A stretch of DNA of 64,000 nt from Lepidurus packardi (Eukaryota; Arthropoda; Branchiopoda; Notostraca; Triopsidae): NCBI GenBank assembly GCA_023053545.1, contig JAKZAN010000002.1, positions 10,288,790-10,352,789 of the forward strand. Direction: 5' to 3'. This document shows, piece after piece, positions 50,943-62,978 of this stretch (the first letter of the stretch is position 1; every line of letters starts with the position of its first letter). The notes beneath the pieces were generated by a model that had not been told where the DNA came from, searched no databases, and saw only the letters and a list, made by a program, of their open reading frames with translations. A program made the position numbers and the translations under genes.

Positions 50943-53900
50943 ATGGGCAGTCACAATCACAGTACTCATAGTCACAGTCATCCTGGTCCTCCGGCGGCAC
51001 CATCTTCGTCGACACCTCCTCCGAGCGATGTGATCCTGTCACTTTTAGCTCGTCACAAGGCATTGGAAGGTAAATGTCCAGCTTCCGATCCAGCTTTCTC
51101 GCTTTTACTAAGTGTTTGAAGTCAGAGTTCAAGACCCAAAACTTGGTGAAGGTGTACAAGTGGACGTCCGCGAACAGCATGAGCAACTTGGTGGCTGTCT
51201 GCGTCGTCTTATAGCTCTGGCCACGGGCCGGCCTAACCCGATTAGACGCACTCTGTTTAATCACTGTTTGGCAGTAGATATATTTCTTTATAAAAAAGAT
51301 ACACATGATATTTCCTCCCCAGCTAGGCTGGCAGAAGCTTACTGCTCACGATGGCCTGCCAAACAATCGCTTGGGCTGCCGAATACTTAGTATTTTCACG
51401 AGTCCAGCCAGCGAGCAATTTATAAAGACTTATTGCAGCTATTGGATATGGTCAGTGGAGTTTCGAGTCCGAAGCTCCAGCAGCCAAGCACTTGCTTAAA
51501 TTGAGATGTGATGGAATTATAGGAATCCCAAGCTCCAAGGGAAAAAAATTAGGGAAAAAAGGTTTCGACCAAACGCACTCCATCAGTACATTTATTTCAT
51601 TTGTCTCTGTCGCTAGTCAACCTTGAAACGTTATATCTATACTATCTAGAAAAGTGATAGGTTTTACTCCCAACTGTCCCATGCTGTTTTCATCTTATTA
51701 TGTTCTTTCGACGGTACCCGTCGAAAGAAAAGCGCCCAGAGGGCTCTCAGAGTGAAGTATTGGATCATTGAGTCTCGAGAGTGTTTTGCATAGATAGGAG
51801 TCGTTTAGAATTGTCTTGTCAAGAGGACAACATTTTGCCATTCAATTTCCCTGTGAAGAGGAACAAGACTCTCTTTTGTTGCCGCTTGCACATAAAGCCC
51901 ACTTGAAACATTGCCCTGACTATGGAATGGATCCGAAGCATGGATCCGACTGAACAAACGATGTTACCGGTGATGATTTGCTCTACGTATCTATATAGTC
52001 ATGCAAAGGGCGGGTGAGCTATGAATAATATTATACATATATATAGATCCTTCTGAACGAACGAAGAAGTTTTGTATAGATTAGATTGCTGCTCTACCGA
52101 GACATGGCGGATATAAGAATCTAAAGTCAACACGCTATCGATCTTTCCGCTTCCTTTTTTCCCGTTCGTTCTGTTTTTCGTTTTTATTTGCTAGATTGGA
52201 ATAAGGAATAACTCGAGTGCACGCTGGGAGGAAAATGTTCACCACAAAGAGTATATTGACGCATGGTGGTGGGACCCAAGTCACCTTATCATTATTTGTT
52301 AGTGGATACAGTCAAGGAGAGGTTAGTGGATACGTTCAGGAGTGTTGATGGAGACAGTCAAGTGCTCCGTGGCACGTGGCTGAACGGCGTTCCAACTTGT
52401 ACACTTCCGGCAGAGGTGTTAACCAACCGGAAACCCGTTGTCACCTTACTTTTCTAGTCAAGCACGTGACTTAAACCAACCCTACTCATTAGCGGACAAA
52501 ACCTCGCCAAGTTTATGACTTATTAGACTTCAGTCCTGCTCCGCAACTACAGATTCAACGTGCACTTACCTCAGTCAAATCCTAGGTAGAGCTTTAGTTT
52601 TAAGTAAATATCGTTATTTATTTTCAGGACAAATATAATTAAGAAATTGATTCAAATCTGTGATTATATGATTCAACTAGAAGTAGTGGGGACATTCGTG
52701 ACTCTAAAGAACCGAATGGAGAGTTTCGCATCATGGGATATTGTTAAGTCTCCGTCCAGAAAGGATTCAGCACTTGGCATTTTTTAACATGATGTATACC
52801 CGCGACCAAACTAAATCCCTCGCGTGTTAAATGCGTATAGAAGGAAATAGATGCAGACCAGAACTCAATCAGGACGTGGGCATGGAAGGGTTAAGCTCTT
52901 GGGCCCACCCACTCTTACTGTCGCCAAAAGCTGAGGATGTTTAGATTCCGCTCTGCAATATCATGGAGGGTGAAAATGTTTTCGAAAATGCGTGTGTCCA
53001 CGCAAAGTGACCCCAGAGGCAGGCCCAATCATCCTTGCCTAATCCCTCGTAAGACTCCCCTTATCATCCGTAAGATGATGGACCGTCTACTCGTTGACGC
53101 TACACAGATTATATGGACCAGCAGCGTTTCGGTGGGTTGGATTTTGAGTCAATTCGCGTGTTGCTGCCTTACTTCGCTACTGTTAATATATTGTTATCGG
53201 GCCGGATACGAAAGGGTAAGGTGATCTCCGTGGTACACCACTCTGACGCCCGTCCTCCTCAATCTTTGGCACGCGCCAACGCGTGGCCCGCTATGCTCTC
53301 TACTTTCCTTTTCACTATATACTACATCTACTTATAATAACATGGGGGTTCTAGGGAACACAATTTTGTACCTCATCATTGTAGCACCAACCACTCCCAA
53401 AACCTGCAGCCGCCTTCCTTTTCCTTTTTTTTTTTTTTTTGGGTGGGTTTGTTCTTTAGGAGGGAAAATTTGTATACCGTAATATAATATAGCGAGCATA
53501 CGCACGTGCCTATTGGGGTCTGGTCTGTTTCTCTCGCTCTGAGGTTTCTCGTTGCGGAAGCCTTACGTAGAATCTCGAATGCTACCTTGCACTATATCAG
53601 GAGAAACCCCACAAGTTTGAAACGCCGCTCTTCTATACTTCGGTTTGATCCACGCTTGTTGACATGGCACTTATTGCAGTTAGTAATCTGGATCACTTTC
53701 TGGATACGGACTACAGTGCATCCTACCAAGTGCTGATGGTTGAAAAACAGGTGGTCGCTGTTGTCCTTTAACAATGATTTACACGGATTTCATTGTCATA
53801 TTTTATCAATAAAGCCTGAAACATTGAGACGGGCTTGGAAAGCCGCGATAAAATTGTATTTTCGTGTTCAGCACTGTTTTCAATCAGTAATGTGAGCATT

Positions 53901-56900
53901 TGATAGTGGGTGTTCTATTCGTCCGTGTTTTGTAAAGCATATCGCTATCACTTAGTAGCTAACTAGTCGTATCAAGAGTGGGACGGTGTGCAAACACTCC
54001 AAGAGCTTTACACAAGCTATTATATATAATATAGGCGCCTGCTGACGGTCAGGCTGCTGGAAGGAAAACCAGTAGATTAGGCTAATACGATAATGTTGTG
54101 TGTTTTATGCTGCTAATCGATCTTTTTTATTTATGTTTTATTTTTTTGGCAGCTACCATACCTCGGTGTTGCGGTTGTGAAGGTTTAATCTTGGACCGGT
54201 TCATCTTAAAAGTCTCCGAACGACCATGGCACGCACATTGCTTGAAATGTGCAGATTGCGGGACGAACATGGCGGACAAATGCTTCATACGGGGGGGAAT
54301 GGTCTATTGCAAGGAGCATTTCTTCAGGTGAGTTGGATAAATTAAGTTGGCTAATAAGGAATTTTATGGTATAACATCGCTTAGTGTGTGCAGGCGGTTC
54401 GGAACCAAGTGTGCAGGTTGCGATACGGGCATTGCACCACAGCAGGTGGTAAGAAGAGCTCAGCAGCATGTTTACCACCTTGAATGCTTCACTTGCCTCA
54501 TCTGCGGCCGACAACTTGACACTGGTGATGAGTTTTACCTCATGGAAGACAAGAAACTTGTCTGCAAGCCCGATTACGAGACAGCCAAAGCCAAAGGTAA
54601 CTTTTACATCTTGGTACTGGGTTGCCTTTTTTTTTGCCGGAACTATTGTTAAGATGTATTCCAAGCGCATATTTCTTCAAGTGGATGTGTAATTTTCGCC
54701 AATTTTGTTTGTTTGTAGAAGGAGACTGTCCGCCTAAACGACCACGGACTACCATTACTGCCAAGCAATTAGAAACATTGAAGTCCGCATACAATGCCAG
54801 TCCCAAACCTGCCAGACATGTTCGAGAACAGTTAAGTCAAGACACCGGCTTGGATATGCGAGTGGTGCAAGTCTGGTTCCAGAACAGGTAAACCAGTTTT
54901 ATATTATTATTCTTCGACAGTGTATAATATCAAAACTAGACACATGCGAATTTAAGGTTACGACAGAAAATCTTGGATTCCAAGTTAAGAGAAACGAGGT
55001 ATCAAAACGATTTGAAGTAAAAACTATTTCTGGTATCCCGCTATTTCTTCCAAAGTTAAAACGGAAAGTAAAAGTTAAAACCTGAATCCCCAGTAATGCA
55101 ACATTAAGGACAAAACAGTCAGGTTTGGGAGGGGGTAGGTGAATAAAAGGAAGCTTTAGGAAAGCTCCAACCAGAAAAGAAGAACAACTCCGCGTAAAGA
55201 GGTGCCATGGCAACCATAGTTTTTGGCCTGTACCTCTTTTGATGGAATCTTGGGCTCTTCCCCAACAACACCGTGTGGGTGGGGCTTGTAGACTTCTTGA
55301 GAGCTCGATGTTGCTTGGCAACCATCGAACTGTCTTCTGCAGCCGAGAGAGAGAGAGTTCCTCTTTAAAAGCTGTTGGGTCCCAAAAAGAAGTCTTTTGT
55401 CCTCTCTCCGTCGTACATACCCCACTCTCCTTCCACCGAATTGCTTTGAATGACCCGGGCTGCAAGCAGGCTCGGGACGCAGCATATTTTGAAGAAAGAT
55501 CATTTGGTGTCTTTCTCGGAGATGAGTTTCCGTTTATATACCCTAGAATGGTTTCCTATAAAATGAAAGTTTCTCTTATTTGCTCTGTATTCAAGCAAAA
55601 AGATCGCTTTTCCTCGGTCCTCGATTCTTTTTATAGTTCTGTGAGTACAAAATGGGGTAGTAAATATGTTTATGTTGTTTTTTTCCTCTTCCCAGACGTG
55701 CTAAGGAAAAGAGGTTGAAGAAAGACGCAGGACGGACGCGATGGGGCCATTACTTTCGCGGGAAAGATGGAGGAAGATCGCCCAAGATGTCTGAAGAACT
55801 CAGCAAAGATGACTCCATGGGACTCCCTTATTCAGGTTGGTTTTCTCCGGCATTTTGTTTTCCTCCTACGTCTTTTGAGACATTTTCCCCCCTATGGTTG
55901 CTAAAAGGCCACAATCAAGAACTCGAGGAACTGAAATTAGCTCCGCCAAGGTCAATGTAGCGGCAAAGTTTTTGTATGTTTTCATCAGACATTACCAAAA
56001 AGCGCGCCATATGTGGAAGCCCTTGTATTTTCCAGTTGGACCATTCGCAATGGGGCTCTCGAACACTGACTAGTACACTACATCTGACGGATCAATGACA
56101 GGTGTTGTCACCCTCGTGATAGGGATATTTGGGTTGACAACCAGGGGAGTTTACGGAGACCAGACTGGTTGTTGACTCGCCTACACAGCCAAGCACATGG
56201 GGTGCAGTCCTTTGACTTTCTAAGCTACCAGATCATAGCATAGGTAAAGGGCAGCAAAGATCTCTCTAATAGGAAGCATTAGCGTATACGAGTTCCAAAC
56301 TCGACTAATAAAAAGCAAAGCACACGAATTCGAAAAGTGGTGTGGGGGGTTACCATCTGCTCCCGGCACCCTTCATTCCAAATCCACACTACATACATCA
56401 TCAACTTAAAGCTAGAACCCCCTGTATTTACCCCCTGCCCTAGTGGTGGTGGTTCTTTTAGCCGCTCTTTTCCCCACCGTAATGGGCGTCAATGATATGA
56501 AATATTCATGGTTTCAGCCCCACCCTTAATGCATGCACACAGATCTACACACATACATACACGTATGGTCACCTGTTTGGTCTAAAACGTTGCTCGAACC
56601 CCCCTAAGTTTTTCACGAAGTCGCGTACGTATAGAGGGTAAAAGATAGGGTTTTGCGATTCGTACCATGCAACTACCCTTAACAATAGAGAGCCATTTCA
56701 ATCAAGGATATCCCCTTGGCTTTTAGCGAATGAGATCGGAAAAACGGGGGAGGGATTTTCTCCTCTTCAATCTTTTCTTCTCCGAAGACCCTCTTGCATC
56801 GACTGGGATTCTTTATACTCAGAGCCCTTCCTTTCATGTAGGGAGAATGTAGAGGTCTTTTACAGGGTTGCTTTCAGGCATTAGGATGGTGTTTGGGATA

Positions 56901-57604
56901 TATATGTTCTCCCCAGCACCCAGAGACTTACTACAGCATTGAGGGTTGGTAGGGGGTTAATCGAGGCAATGGGGGTTGATGGATGGTGGTCGAGCAGCAA
57001 ATTGCCTTACTGTCAGCTACAAAAGACTGTGACATAACTGCATCGTGTGTTTTAGTTGGTGTCATGTATTGTTTGCTCTTGTATAAATAACTAATGTTGG
57101 CATTATAAAAATATTCTAATCCTTTTCTATCGTTTGTCATTTGATCATCAGGTGAATTGGGCGGTGGACCAAACCCATTTTGTCTGGGACAAATGGCAAG
57201 TCATGGATTGATGGACCGAGATGGAGAAGTTTCTTTGCCATTGTTGGGCCAGCCCATGAGCGGATTAGTACCTTTCTACGGTCAGCCTTTCTTCAGCAAT
57301 GGTAATTTAGTTTGATCTTGCCTAGTAAAACTTGATAAAATAACAGATAAAATGAAAAACAAAGTTATATCCAATAAATGTTTAATTATCTTTGAAATAT
57401 ATAGGAATTCCTGGACCTGCTTCTACACCTACGCCACTTAATTCCTTACCATTGTCGAATTCCGGAGCAGTTTCAGACGTGCTCAGTTCGAATAGCAGCG
57501 ATCGAAGTAGTTGCAGTTCGGTTGGGCATTACCCTGATTTCCCTCCATCGCCGGATTCTTGGCTGGGGGACATGGACTCGGCATCAGCTTCTCAGCCTTT
57601 TTAA
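50943..57604 (+). CDS. Lim3: LIM-homeodomain transcription factor Lim3 (LHX3/LHX4)
   Basis: Neuronal-identity factor; in flies and vertebrates it acts with Islet proteins through the LDB/Chip cofactor to specify motor neurons. Seven in-phase exons (50943-51069, 54153-54327, 54394-54596, 54719-54887, 55696-55835, 57152-57301, 57405-57604) encode 387 aa. The first exon is His/Ser/Pro-rich and ends [14 protein letters not shown], like the DLLLALLARRADL leader of vertebrate LHX3b. LIM1 (about 48-100) has ILDRFILKV and a WHAHC zinc site. LIM2 (about 108-160) has RFGTKCAGC and [10 protein letters not shown]. The homeodomain (about 175-234) carries [19 protein letters not shown] and [20 protein letters not shown], near identical to LHX3/4. 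The tail has [17 protein letters not shown], the LHX3/4 C-terminal signature. The 3.1 kb intron 1 could hide alternative starts. Confidence 0.96.
51070..54152 (+). other. Long first intron of Lim3
   Basis: 3.1 kb, against 66-1316 nt for the other Lim3 introns. Short frames at 52263-52457, 52937-53224 and 53506-53736 have no recognised motif. A 16-nt T run is at 53425-53440. Alternative first exons and enhancers are plausible but none can be read directly. Confidence 0.5.
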
Positions 57605-58196
57605 ACTTTTCTTTGTTTAACTTTTGCCTTTTTTGTTGACTTTACTTTCACCTTCAATCTTTTCCGTTGGGAGCAATTATGCAAATCCGAGAAAAATTGT
57701 TAAGGAAAAGCGAGATGCCATTGCTATGTTGCATGGTTCCCTTGGTGCACAACATAAAAAGTCTGTCCACATCTCATGTGAAATCCACTAAGATTTTAAC
57801 TTACTAGTCAAGTTTTTACTTACGAATGTTTCCGGTACGAAAAAAGTTTTATTTTCTGGTTGGTTGTATAAGTTGTTCACCTGCCTTTCGGTTAATCGTC
57901 TTGGTAGAAGTTCCTTGGTACTTTATATAGTGTGGGAGTTCTGCACATATCGATATTAAATAAATGCGCTGTTATGAGAGGGTTTGTTTAAAAAAGAAAA
58001 GGTAAGAAGTGAGTATTTGCACGAACGAATGATATAGTATATTTTTGAAAACGTGGGCCAGAGATTTATATTCGAAAAAGGCGCAGGTAACATGGTTTAC
58101 GCTTAAGATACTTGTTTTGCTTAAATATGTGATAGAAAATACGCCAAAAGAAGCTGTAGTGTATTGACGTGATGCCTGTCTTCGTGTCGAATCGTC
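57605..58196. other. Convergent 3' region of Lim3 and opsin
   Basis: About 590 nt. The plus-strand AATAAA at 57959 ends the Lim3 side. The remainder is AT-rich and should include the opsin 3' UTR. No repeat or RNA gene is recognised. Confidence 0.5.
57959..57964 (+). terminator. Polyadenylation signal of Lim3
   Basis: AATAAA about 355 nt past the Lim3 stop codon. Confidence 0.6.
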
Positions 58197-59715
58197 TTAG
58201 GCGAGTGCCGTTTCCACCGAAGTTACGGACCTGTTGTCGCATTCCTTCTTCTTGGGTAGACCTATGTTCCAGCCGAATTCTTCTCGCAAGCATTGTTGAA
58301 ATTTCGGGTGAGAAAGCGCATAAACTGTGAAGTATAGTTGAGAAAGTCGGTGGTTTTTCCTTTAAAACTCTTTATAGGTCACGTATTTTTACCTATGGGA
58401 TTGTATACAGCGGATGTCTTCGCCAGAAGAACGGGTAACGAGGATACATATGGGTTGATGATGGATTGGTCATGATGTAAGACGCCCAAGAAAGAGACAA
58501 CGGTAAACGGAGTCCAAGCCCATAGCCAGAGGCAAACATTGATCAGGGCAATCTAGAACGCCAAAGGTACGTTGTGAGTAAAAAAGTAAACATATAAAAG
58601 TGACAACGTGCGTTAAAAATAAGGACTCTTTTCTTTTGTCTTGTTTTACCTTGGCTATACGGAATTCTGCTGATACGTCGTCCTGTTTGCCGCCTGAAGA
58701 CCGTAAAGAAGCCACGTTCATCTTGGCGGCTTGTTCCTTGAGTTGACGTTCATGATGGAAAACCGCTTGTACGATGTAAGAATAACAGAAGACGATGACC
58801 GCCAAGGGCAAGACGTAAGCATGAACGCAGGAGCCGACAATGTAGGCCGTAGTTGGAAGATCTCGTGTGTAGTAGTCGAAAGAACACCTGGAATCATTGG
58901 AGTCAAGTAAAGTGATTTGATTTAACAAAAAAATCATAGCGACAGGACTTACGTGTTCAATAATCCATCCACGCACAGATTGCCGAAGCCAAAGAATGGT
59001 GACGTAGCCCAGAATATGGACACAATCCACACCATAGCAAGCCAAACGGAAACTTTACAATAGGTCAAAGGTGCGGCTTTTAGTCCTTGGACAATTACAT
59101 AGTACCGATCCATCGACACAAACATAAGCGTTTGCATCTAGGAGAAGAACGGCAAAATGAAAGCGAGATTTCGGACCTTCGTTTTATGTTGTTACTTGTC
59201 CAAAGCCGAATGCTAAACCACACCACGCATGGATCTTACAAGCTACGTCTCCCCACATCCAGGGTCCATTGTTCAGAAAGATGTTGCCAAGTAATTCAGG
59301 GTAGAGCCCAACAAAGAGTCCGAGATCGCAGAACGCCAAATTCATGACAAGGATGTTAGTCGGACTTCGCAGGCTTTTATACTTGCCAAATATGTAGAGC
59401 ACAAGCACGTTGCCCACCGCAGCCATTACGCCTGTCAAAAACGCAACCACGAAGCCAAGGAGTTAACGATTATCCACAAGTTATAGAGCTATTTGGTTAT
59501 GCAAATGGGGTACGACCACCACACTTACCCATAATTAAATACAATGCCCCTAACGCGGTGTGAACGCGCGGATCAGGTGGAGGGAACTTTTCCCAATGAA
59601 GGTGGACCATATAGCGTACATTTTCGGGTGCCATGTCACGGACACTCACGCCGGGAGCAAAATCCCCATAACGAGCAACTTGGGCCGCGTAATGTGGTTC
59701 CGTAAAGTTATGCAT
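58197..59715 (-). CDS. Rhabdomeric-type (Gq) opsin
   Basis: Seven-helix photopigment apoprotein. Six in-phase exons (59529-59715, 59196-59431, 58953-59137, 58650-58887, 58393-58552, 58197-58324) encode 377 aa. N-terminal NFT glycosylation site; HWEKFPPPDP before helix 1; MNLAFCDLG in helix 2; DRYYVIVQGL after helix 3; HERQLKEQAAKMNVASLRS in loop 3, typical of arthropod visual opsins; Schiff-base Lys327 in AKTSAVYNP; and VYALSHPKF with the HPK motif of Gq-coupled opsins. Bovine position 113 is His (His130), where arthropods usually have Tyr or Phe. Position 181 is Asp (Asp198) rather than Glu. Position 90 is Leu (Leu105), so the Lys90 UV-tuning residue is absent. Clade (long-, middle-wavelength or Rh7-like) is unresolved. 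Confidence 0.95.
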
Positions 59716-59891
59716 TATTTGAATGCAGTGATTACAGTTCAAATAGTCCAAAAAGTGGAAAGAAAGGGATAGTTTTAATGTTAGTTCTTGGGATTTTCTT
59801 AGGTCTTAAATCTTTTTGGACGGTCTTAGGTGTTAAGGGGTTTCGGTCAAAGCAAGTTTGTTGTGTTTGGTAGGAAAACTTGGTGGCCGAC

Positions 59892-59927
59892 TGACAAATT
59901 CTTTGTCGAGCCGACCCACTTTATATA
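59892..59927 (-). promoter_or_regulatory. TATA box plus initiator of the opsin gene
   Basis: Minus strand reads TATATAAAG from 59927 and GTCAGTC with the initiator A at 59892, 35 nt apart, the same arrangement as at the TBH gene. It predicts a 5' UTR of about 177 nt to the ATG at 59715. Two AATTG strings just upstream (about 59944-59965) could be homeodomain-type sites; that is inference. Confidence 0.7.
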
Positions 59928-60382
59928 CAAGGTAACGTAATAAGCTCAATTCTCGTCCAATTCTTGAGGACGATTGTCGGGTTTCCGTGGTTGATCTTTA
60001 AGTTACTAGATTAGGAAAACCTACAATTGTACCGGAATTGGACATGCCTTGGACAACTCTTTCGAAGTATATGTTGCTGCATAAAGTGAAGTAACACTTG
60101 CCTCGACAAGAAACAAGATTGTCGTTGTATAATTGGCACATGGCAACAGCGCAAATTTCTTCTCCTCTACGCCTCGAGCCTTTTGATTTGTAGGGCTTCA
60201 TTATTTCGTTAGCGGCACAAATGTAAGCATATAAGATACAGCTTTATTGTAAGGTGCTATACATAGTAACAGTACATGAACGCGAAGAGTTATGTTACAC
60301 TTTTTGTACACTACTTTTCTGCAGCTTGTAGCTTTTACAGGAGGGAATTTTTATTTTCTTTCTTCCCTTGGTGCACAAGTTC
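59928..60382. other. Spacer between opsin promoter and FBXL7-like stop
   Basis: Holds the FBXL7-like 3' UTR with a minus-strand AATAAA at 60248-60243 and opsin upstream sequence. A 67-codon minus frame at 59998-60201 is not called (see rejected items). Confidence 0.5.
60243..60248 (-). terminator. Polyadenylation signal of FBXL7-like gene
   Basis: AATAAA on the minus strand about 135 nt past the stop codon. Confidence 0.6.
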
Positions 60383-62978
60383 TTAAAAAAATCCTGGATT
60401 AGTGTGCTCGATGATGCATCGTTTGCAAAACTTCTTCACAGCTCGGTAACCTTCTACTGTAACGACACAATCCTGGATATTGAGTTGTTGGAGACCTCGG
60501 CAATAGTAAGCGATGGCACGCACCCCTTCGTCTGTCACAAGTTCGCAAGATTTCACGCTCAGTTTCTTCAGATTGGGACAATTTTGCGCCAACAGCCCTA
60601 AGCCGTTATCTGTGACGTCACACTTGCCAATGTCTAAGGCTCGCAGTCTTGAACAAGACCGCGCTAGCACTTGCAGTGCATCGTCTGACACTGCTTCACA
60701 ACCCCGCAAATTTAGATATCGTAACTTGTAACAGTGTCTGCCAATTTGTTTTATGCCAGCATCTGACACCTGATCGCATTTGGCTACTGACAGGTAACGA
60801 AGGTTGGCTCCTAGGCGCGCCAGTTCATACATGCCAAAATCTGTCACTTGCACGCAATCAGATAAGGACAGCTCCTTGAGTGAAGGGCAGTAACTGGAGA
60901 CGTGTTTGACACCAATGTCTGCAAGTAATTCAATAAGAATAATGTTAGAATGGTGGACAACGTAAGGAAAGATAGCGTTATTTTTATCTTAAAGCACAAT
61001 AGTTGCTAAAAATAACTTTGTCTCAGAAAGAACATTAAAATACAATAAAGATATTTTTTACTAATACTTTTCTTTCCATCGTGCACAAAATAGTAATTAA
61101 GCATTATAGAACTTATTTTAAAAAGATCGTGTGGCTTACTGACGTCATAGACGTACATCAGTGGTACGCGAGCGACTAGTTTACTAATTTAGGCATGGAA
61201 ATAAACATGAAACCATGGTAACAAGTACCGAATAAGCCACACCATTATGTCCGTGACGTCATGACCAATTGTTTGCACGCCAGTAACTCGTGAACGGCTA
61301 ATCAAAGCTAACTTGAAACAAAGTTAATTATAATTGAATCATGTAGATCACAATCTTAACATGTGATTTTTTATGACAATTAAATTAGGAAGTCTTTAAA
61401 TTAGGAAGTCTTTAAATTAGGAAGTCGGTGTTGTTTTGATACGCCCACAAGTTTTTCTCAGAAGAAAACACATACCTGTAACGTTGACACATCTTCGTAG
61501 GTATAAGCAAGCTAAATGCGGACAATTCCGCACTACCACTTGCAAGCCCGCGTCCGTCAAGCCTCCACAATCGGTTAGATCCAAGTATTGGAGCTGCAGA
61601 AAGAGTTGTGGTCTTGGACACGACATGGATGAAGCCGAACCCATTCCCAAGATGGCACTCATGTTATCGTTTGGTCTGGGCGGCGGCGGTGCGACGTCGA
61701 TGCAAGTCACTTGACTGCATCCTGTCACATCCAGGTGAATTAATGATACACATTTGGAAACTAAATCCAAAACACCGGTATTGGTCACTTGGGTAGAGGC
61801 ACGAATCTCTAAATGTCGCAAATCGGGACAACGTCGTGCCAATACTTGCAAACCTCGGTCCGTGAGGCGGGTGCATCCGTTGAGCAAAACGCGTTCCACA
61901 CCAGGACAAAAAGGCGGAGAAGCACGACAAAGACAGCGCGTGATACTCTGCAAAGGAAATAATCACAGGGTTATAAAAAGGAAAACCAGAATGATTGGGG
62001 CGGATAATAGCAGACCCCAAGTTTGGTTCCACCCTCCCTTTTCCGCGGGTAATTATCAACACGCTATCCCCCCCCCTTTAAAAAAAAAAAGTACCTTCTT
62101 GTTGCTCCCGTCTGTAGCCAAGAATAGCTTTTTTTGTTATGAATTAAAAAGGAATCCTCGCCTTCTATATCATTATCATTCTTCTATAATTGGACCCGGC
62201 TTATAAAAGTTACCAGAATAAAAAGGAACAAAAGGTGAGGATATTTAACTAAAAAAAATAAACGGACATGGAAGATTTCATTAAAATGTGTTTACCTTAA
62301 GCGCTTTATCCACAGGTAGATTGTCGCCAGTTAAGTTGATGATTGTCCAGAGAGGCGGCTCCCACACTAAACTATAAAACCTTCGGCAAACCCGAGCACT
62401 AGCAGCTAGTTGTTGCGAAGGCAGAAAGGCGAGGATTCGGATGACCAAGTCGTCAGGTAAGCGGGCGAAAGGTGTGTTCTTGCCCCACCGTTTCCCTTTT
62501 CCCGATAACAGCACTTCGGTACTACCTTCGGTTATAGTAGGAGGAGCAGGGGGTGTTTTCCGAACGGTAATTTCCGGGGGTGGTTTGGAAGACATGTTGA
62601 TGTAAGACGGCGAAGACGTCGCAGGTCGCTGTGGCGCTGAATTGGCGGGCGAATACGTCCACGGTCGACTTGCTGGCGACAGTCTGGGGTGATGAGAATG
62701 TGTTTCCACTGCTCTCGTAATGAGTGTATGGTAGCCTAGGTCGTGGGGCGAGCTACGACCGTGAGTAGTTGCAGCTATGGTGGATTTCCGGGACGGCGGA
62801 CCGTTGTTGAGCAAATACGGAGGTGGCGAAGATGACGATGAGTCGTCCGGATTATAATTGGGTGGTGGAGGAGGTGGGGGCATTTCGCGACTCAATGGCA
62901 ATCGACTGTTATCCAACATGGCTGTTGGAGGCGCTGTCGAGCTCACTTCAGATACATCGGCGTCTCCATCCGGTATTT
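60383..62978 (-). CDS. FBXL7: F-box/leucine-rich-repeat protein FBXL7-like (5' incomplete)
   Basis: Substrate receptor of an SCF ubiquitin ligase; fly Fbxl7 limits tissue growth by controlling Dachs. Three exons recovered (62296-62978, 61476-61947, 60383-60918) encode at least 563 residues. They give a long Ser/Pro/His-rich N-terminal region with a poly-Pro run, then an F-box (FARLPDDLVIRILAFLPSQQ, VCRRFYSLVWEPPLW), then about eleven cysteine-containing LRRs (ERVLLNGCTRLTDRGLQVLA, LRYLNLRGCEAVSDDALQVL and so on). It ends CKRCIIEHTNPGFF, almost the human FBXL7 terminus. The first exon here begins in phase after an acceptor at 62979, so at least one upstream coding exon is missing, beyond or near the right edge. 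Identity by tail and F-box is strong. Confidence 0.93.
61140..61261. promoter_or_regulatory. Two CRE-type TGACGTCA palindromes in an FBXL7 intron
   Basis: Perfect TGACGTCA at 61140-61147 and 61254-61261, 114 nt apart, both inside the 557-nt intron. This octamer is the consensus for CREB/ATF-type bZIP dimers. Function is inferred only. Confidence 0.35.
61381..61427 (+). repeat. Three tandem copies of a 16-nt unit in an FBXL7 intron
   Basis: TAAATTAGGAAGTCTT repeated head to tail almost three times, 49 nt before the exon edge at 61476. Confidence 0.85.

Noticed and set aside
54206-54670. 154-codon minus frame opposite the LIM domains
   Set aside because: Antisense shadow of Lim3 exons.
54899-55718. 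Long frames on both strands (188 and 159 codons) in a Lim3 intron
   Set aside because: They lie between homeodomain exons with correct phase and splice sites; no known motif and mutually antisense.
59998-60201. 67-codon minus-strand frame with several cysteines between FBXL7-like and opsin
   Set aside because: It lies past the FBXL7-like AATAAA and upstream of the opsin TATA box, has no signal peptide or known family, and does not splice in phase to the opsin.
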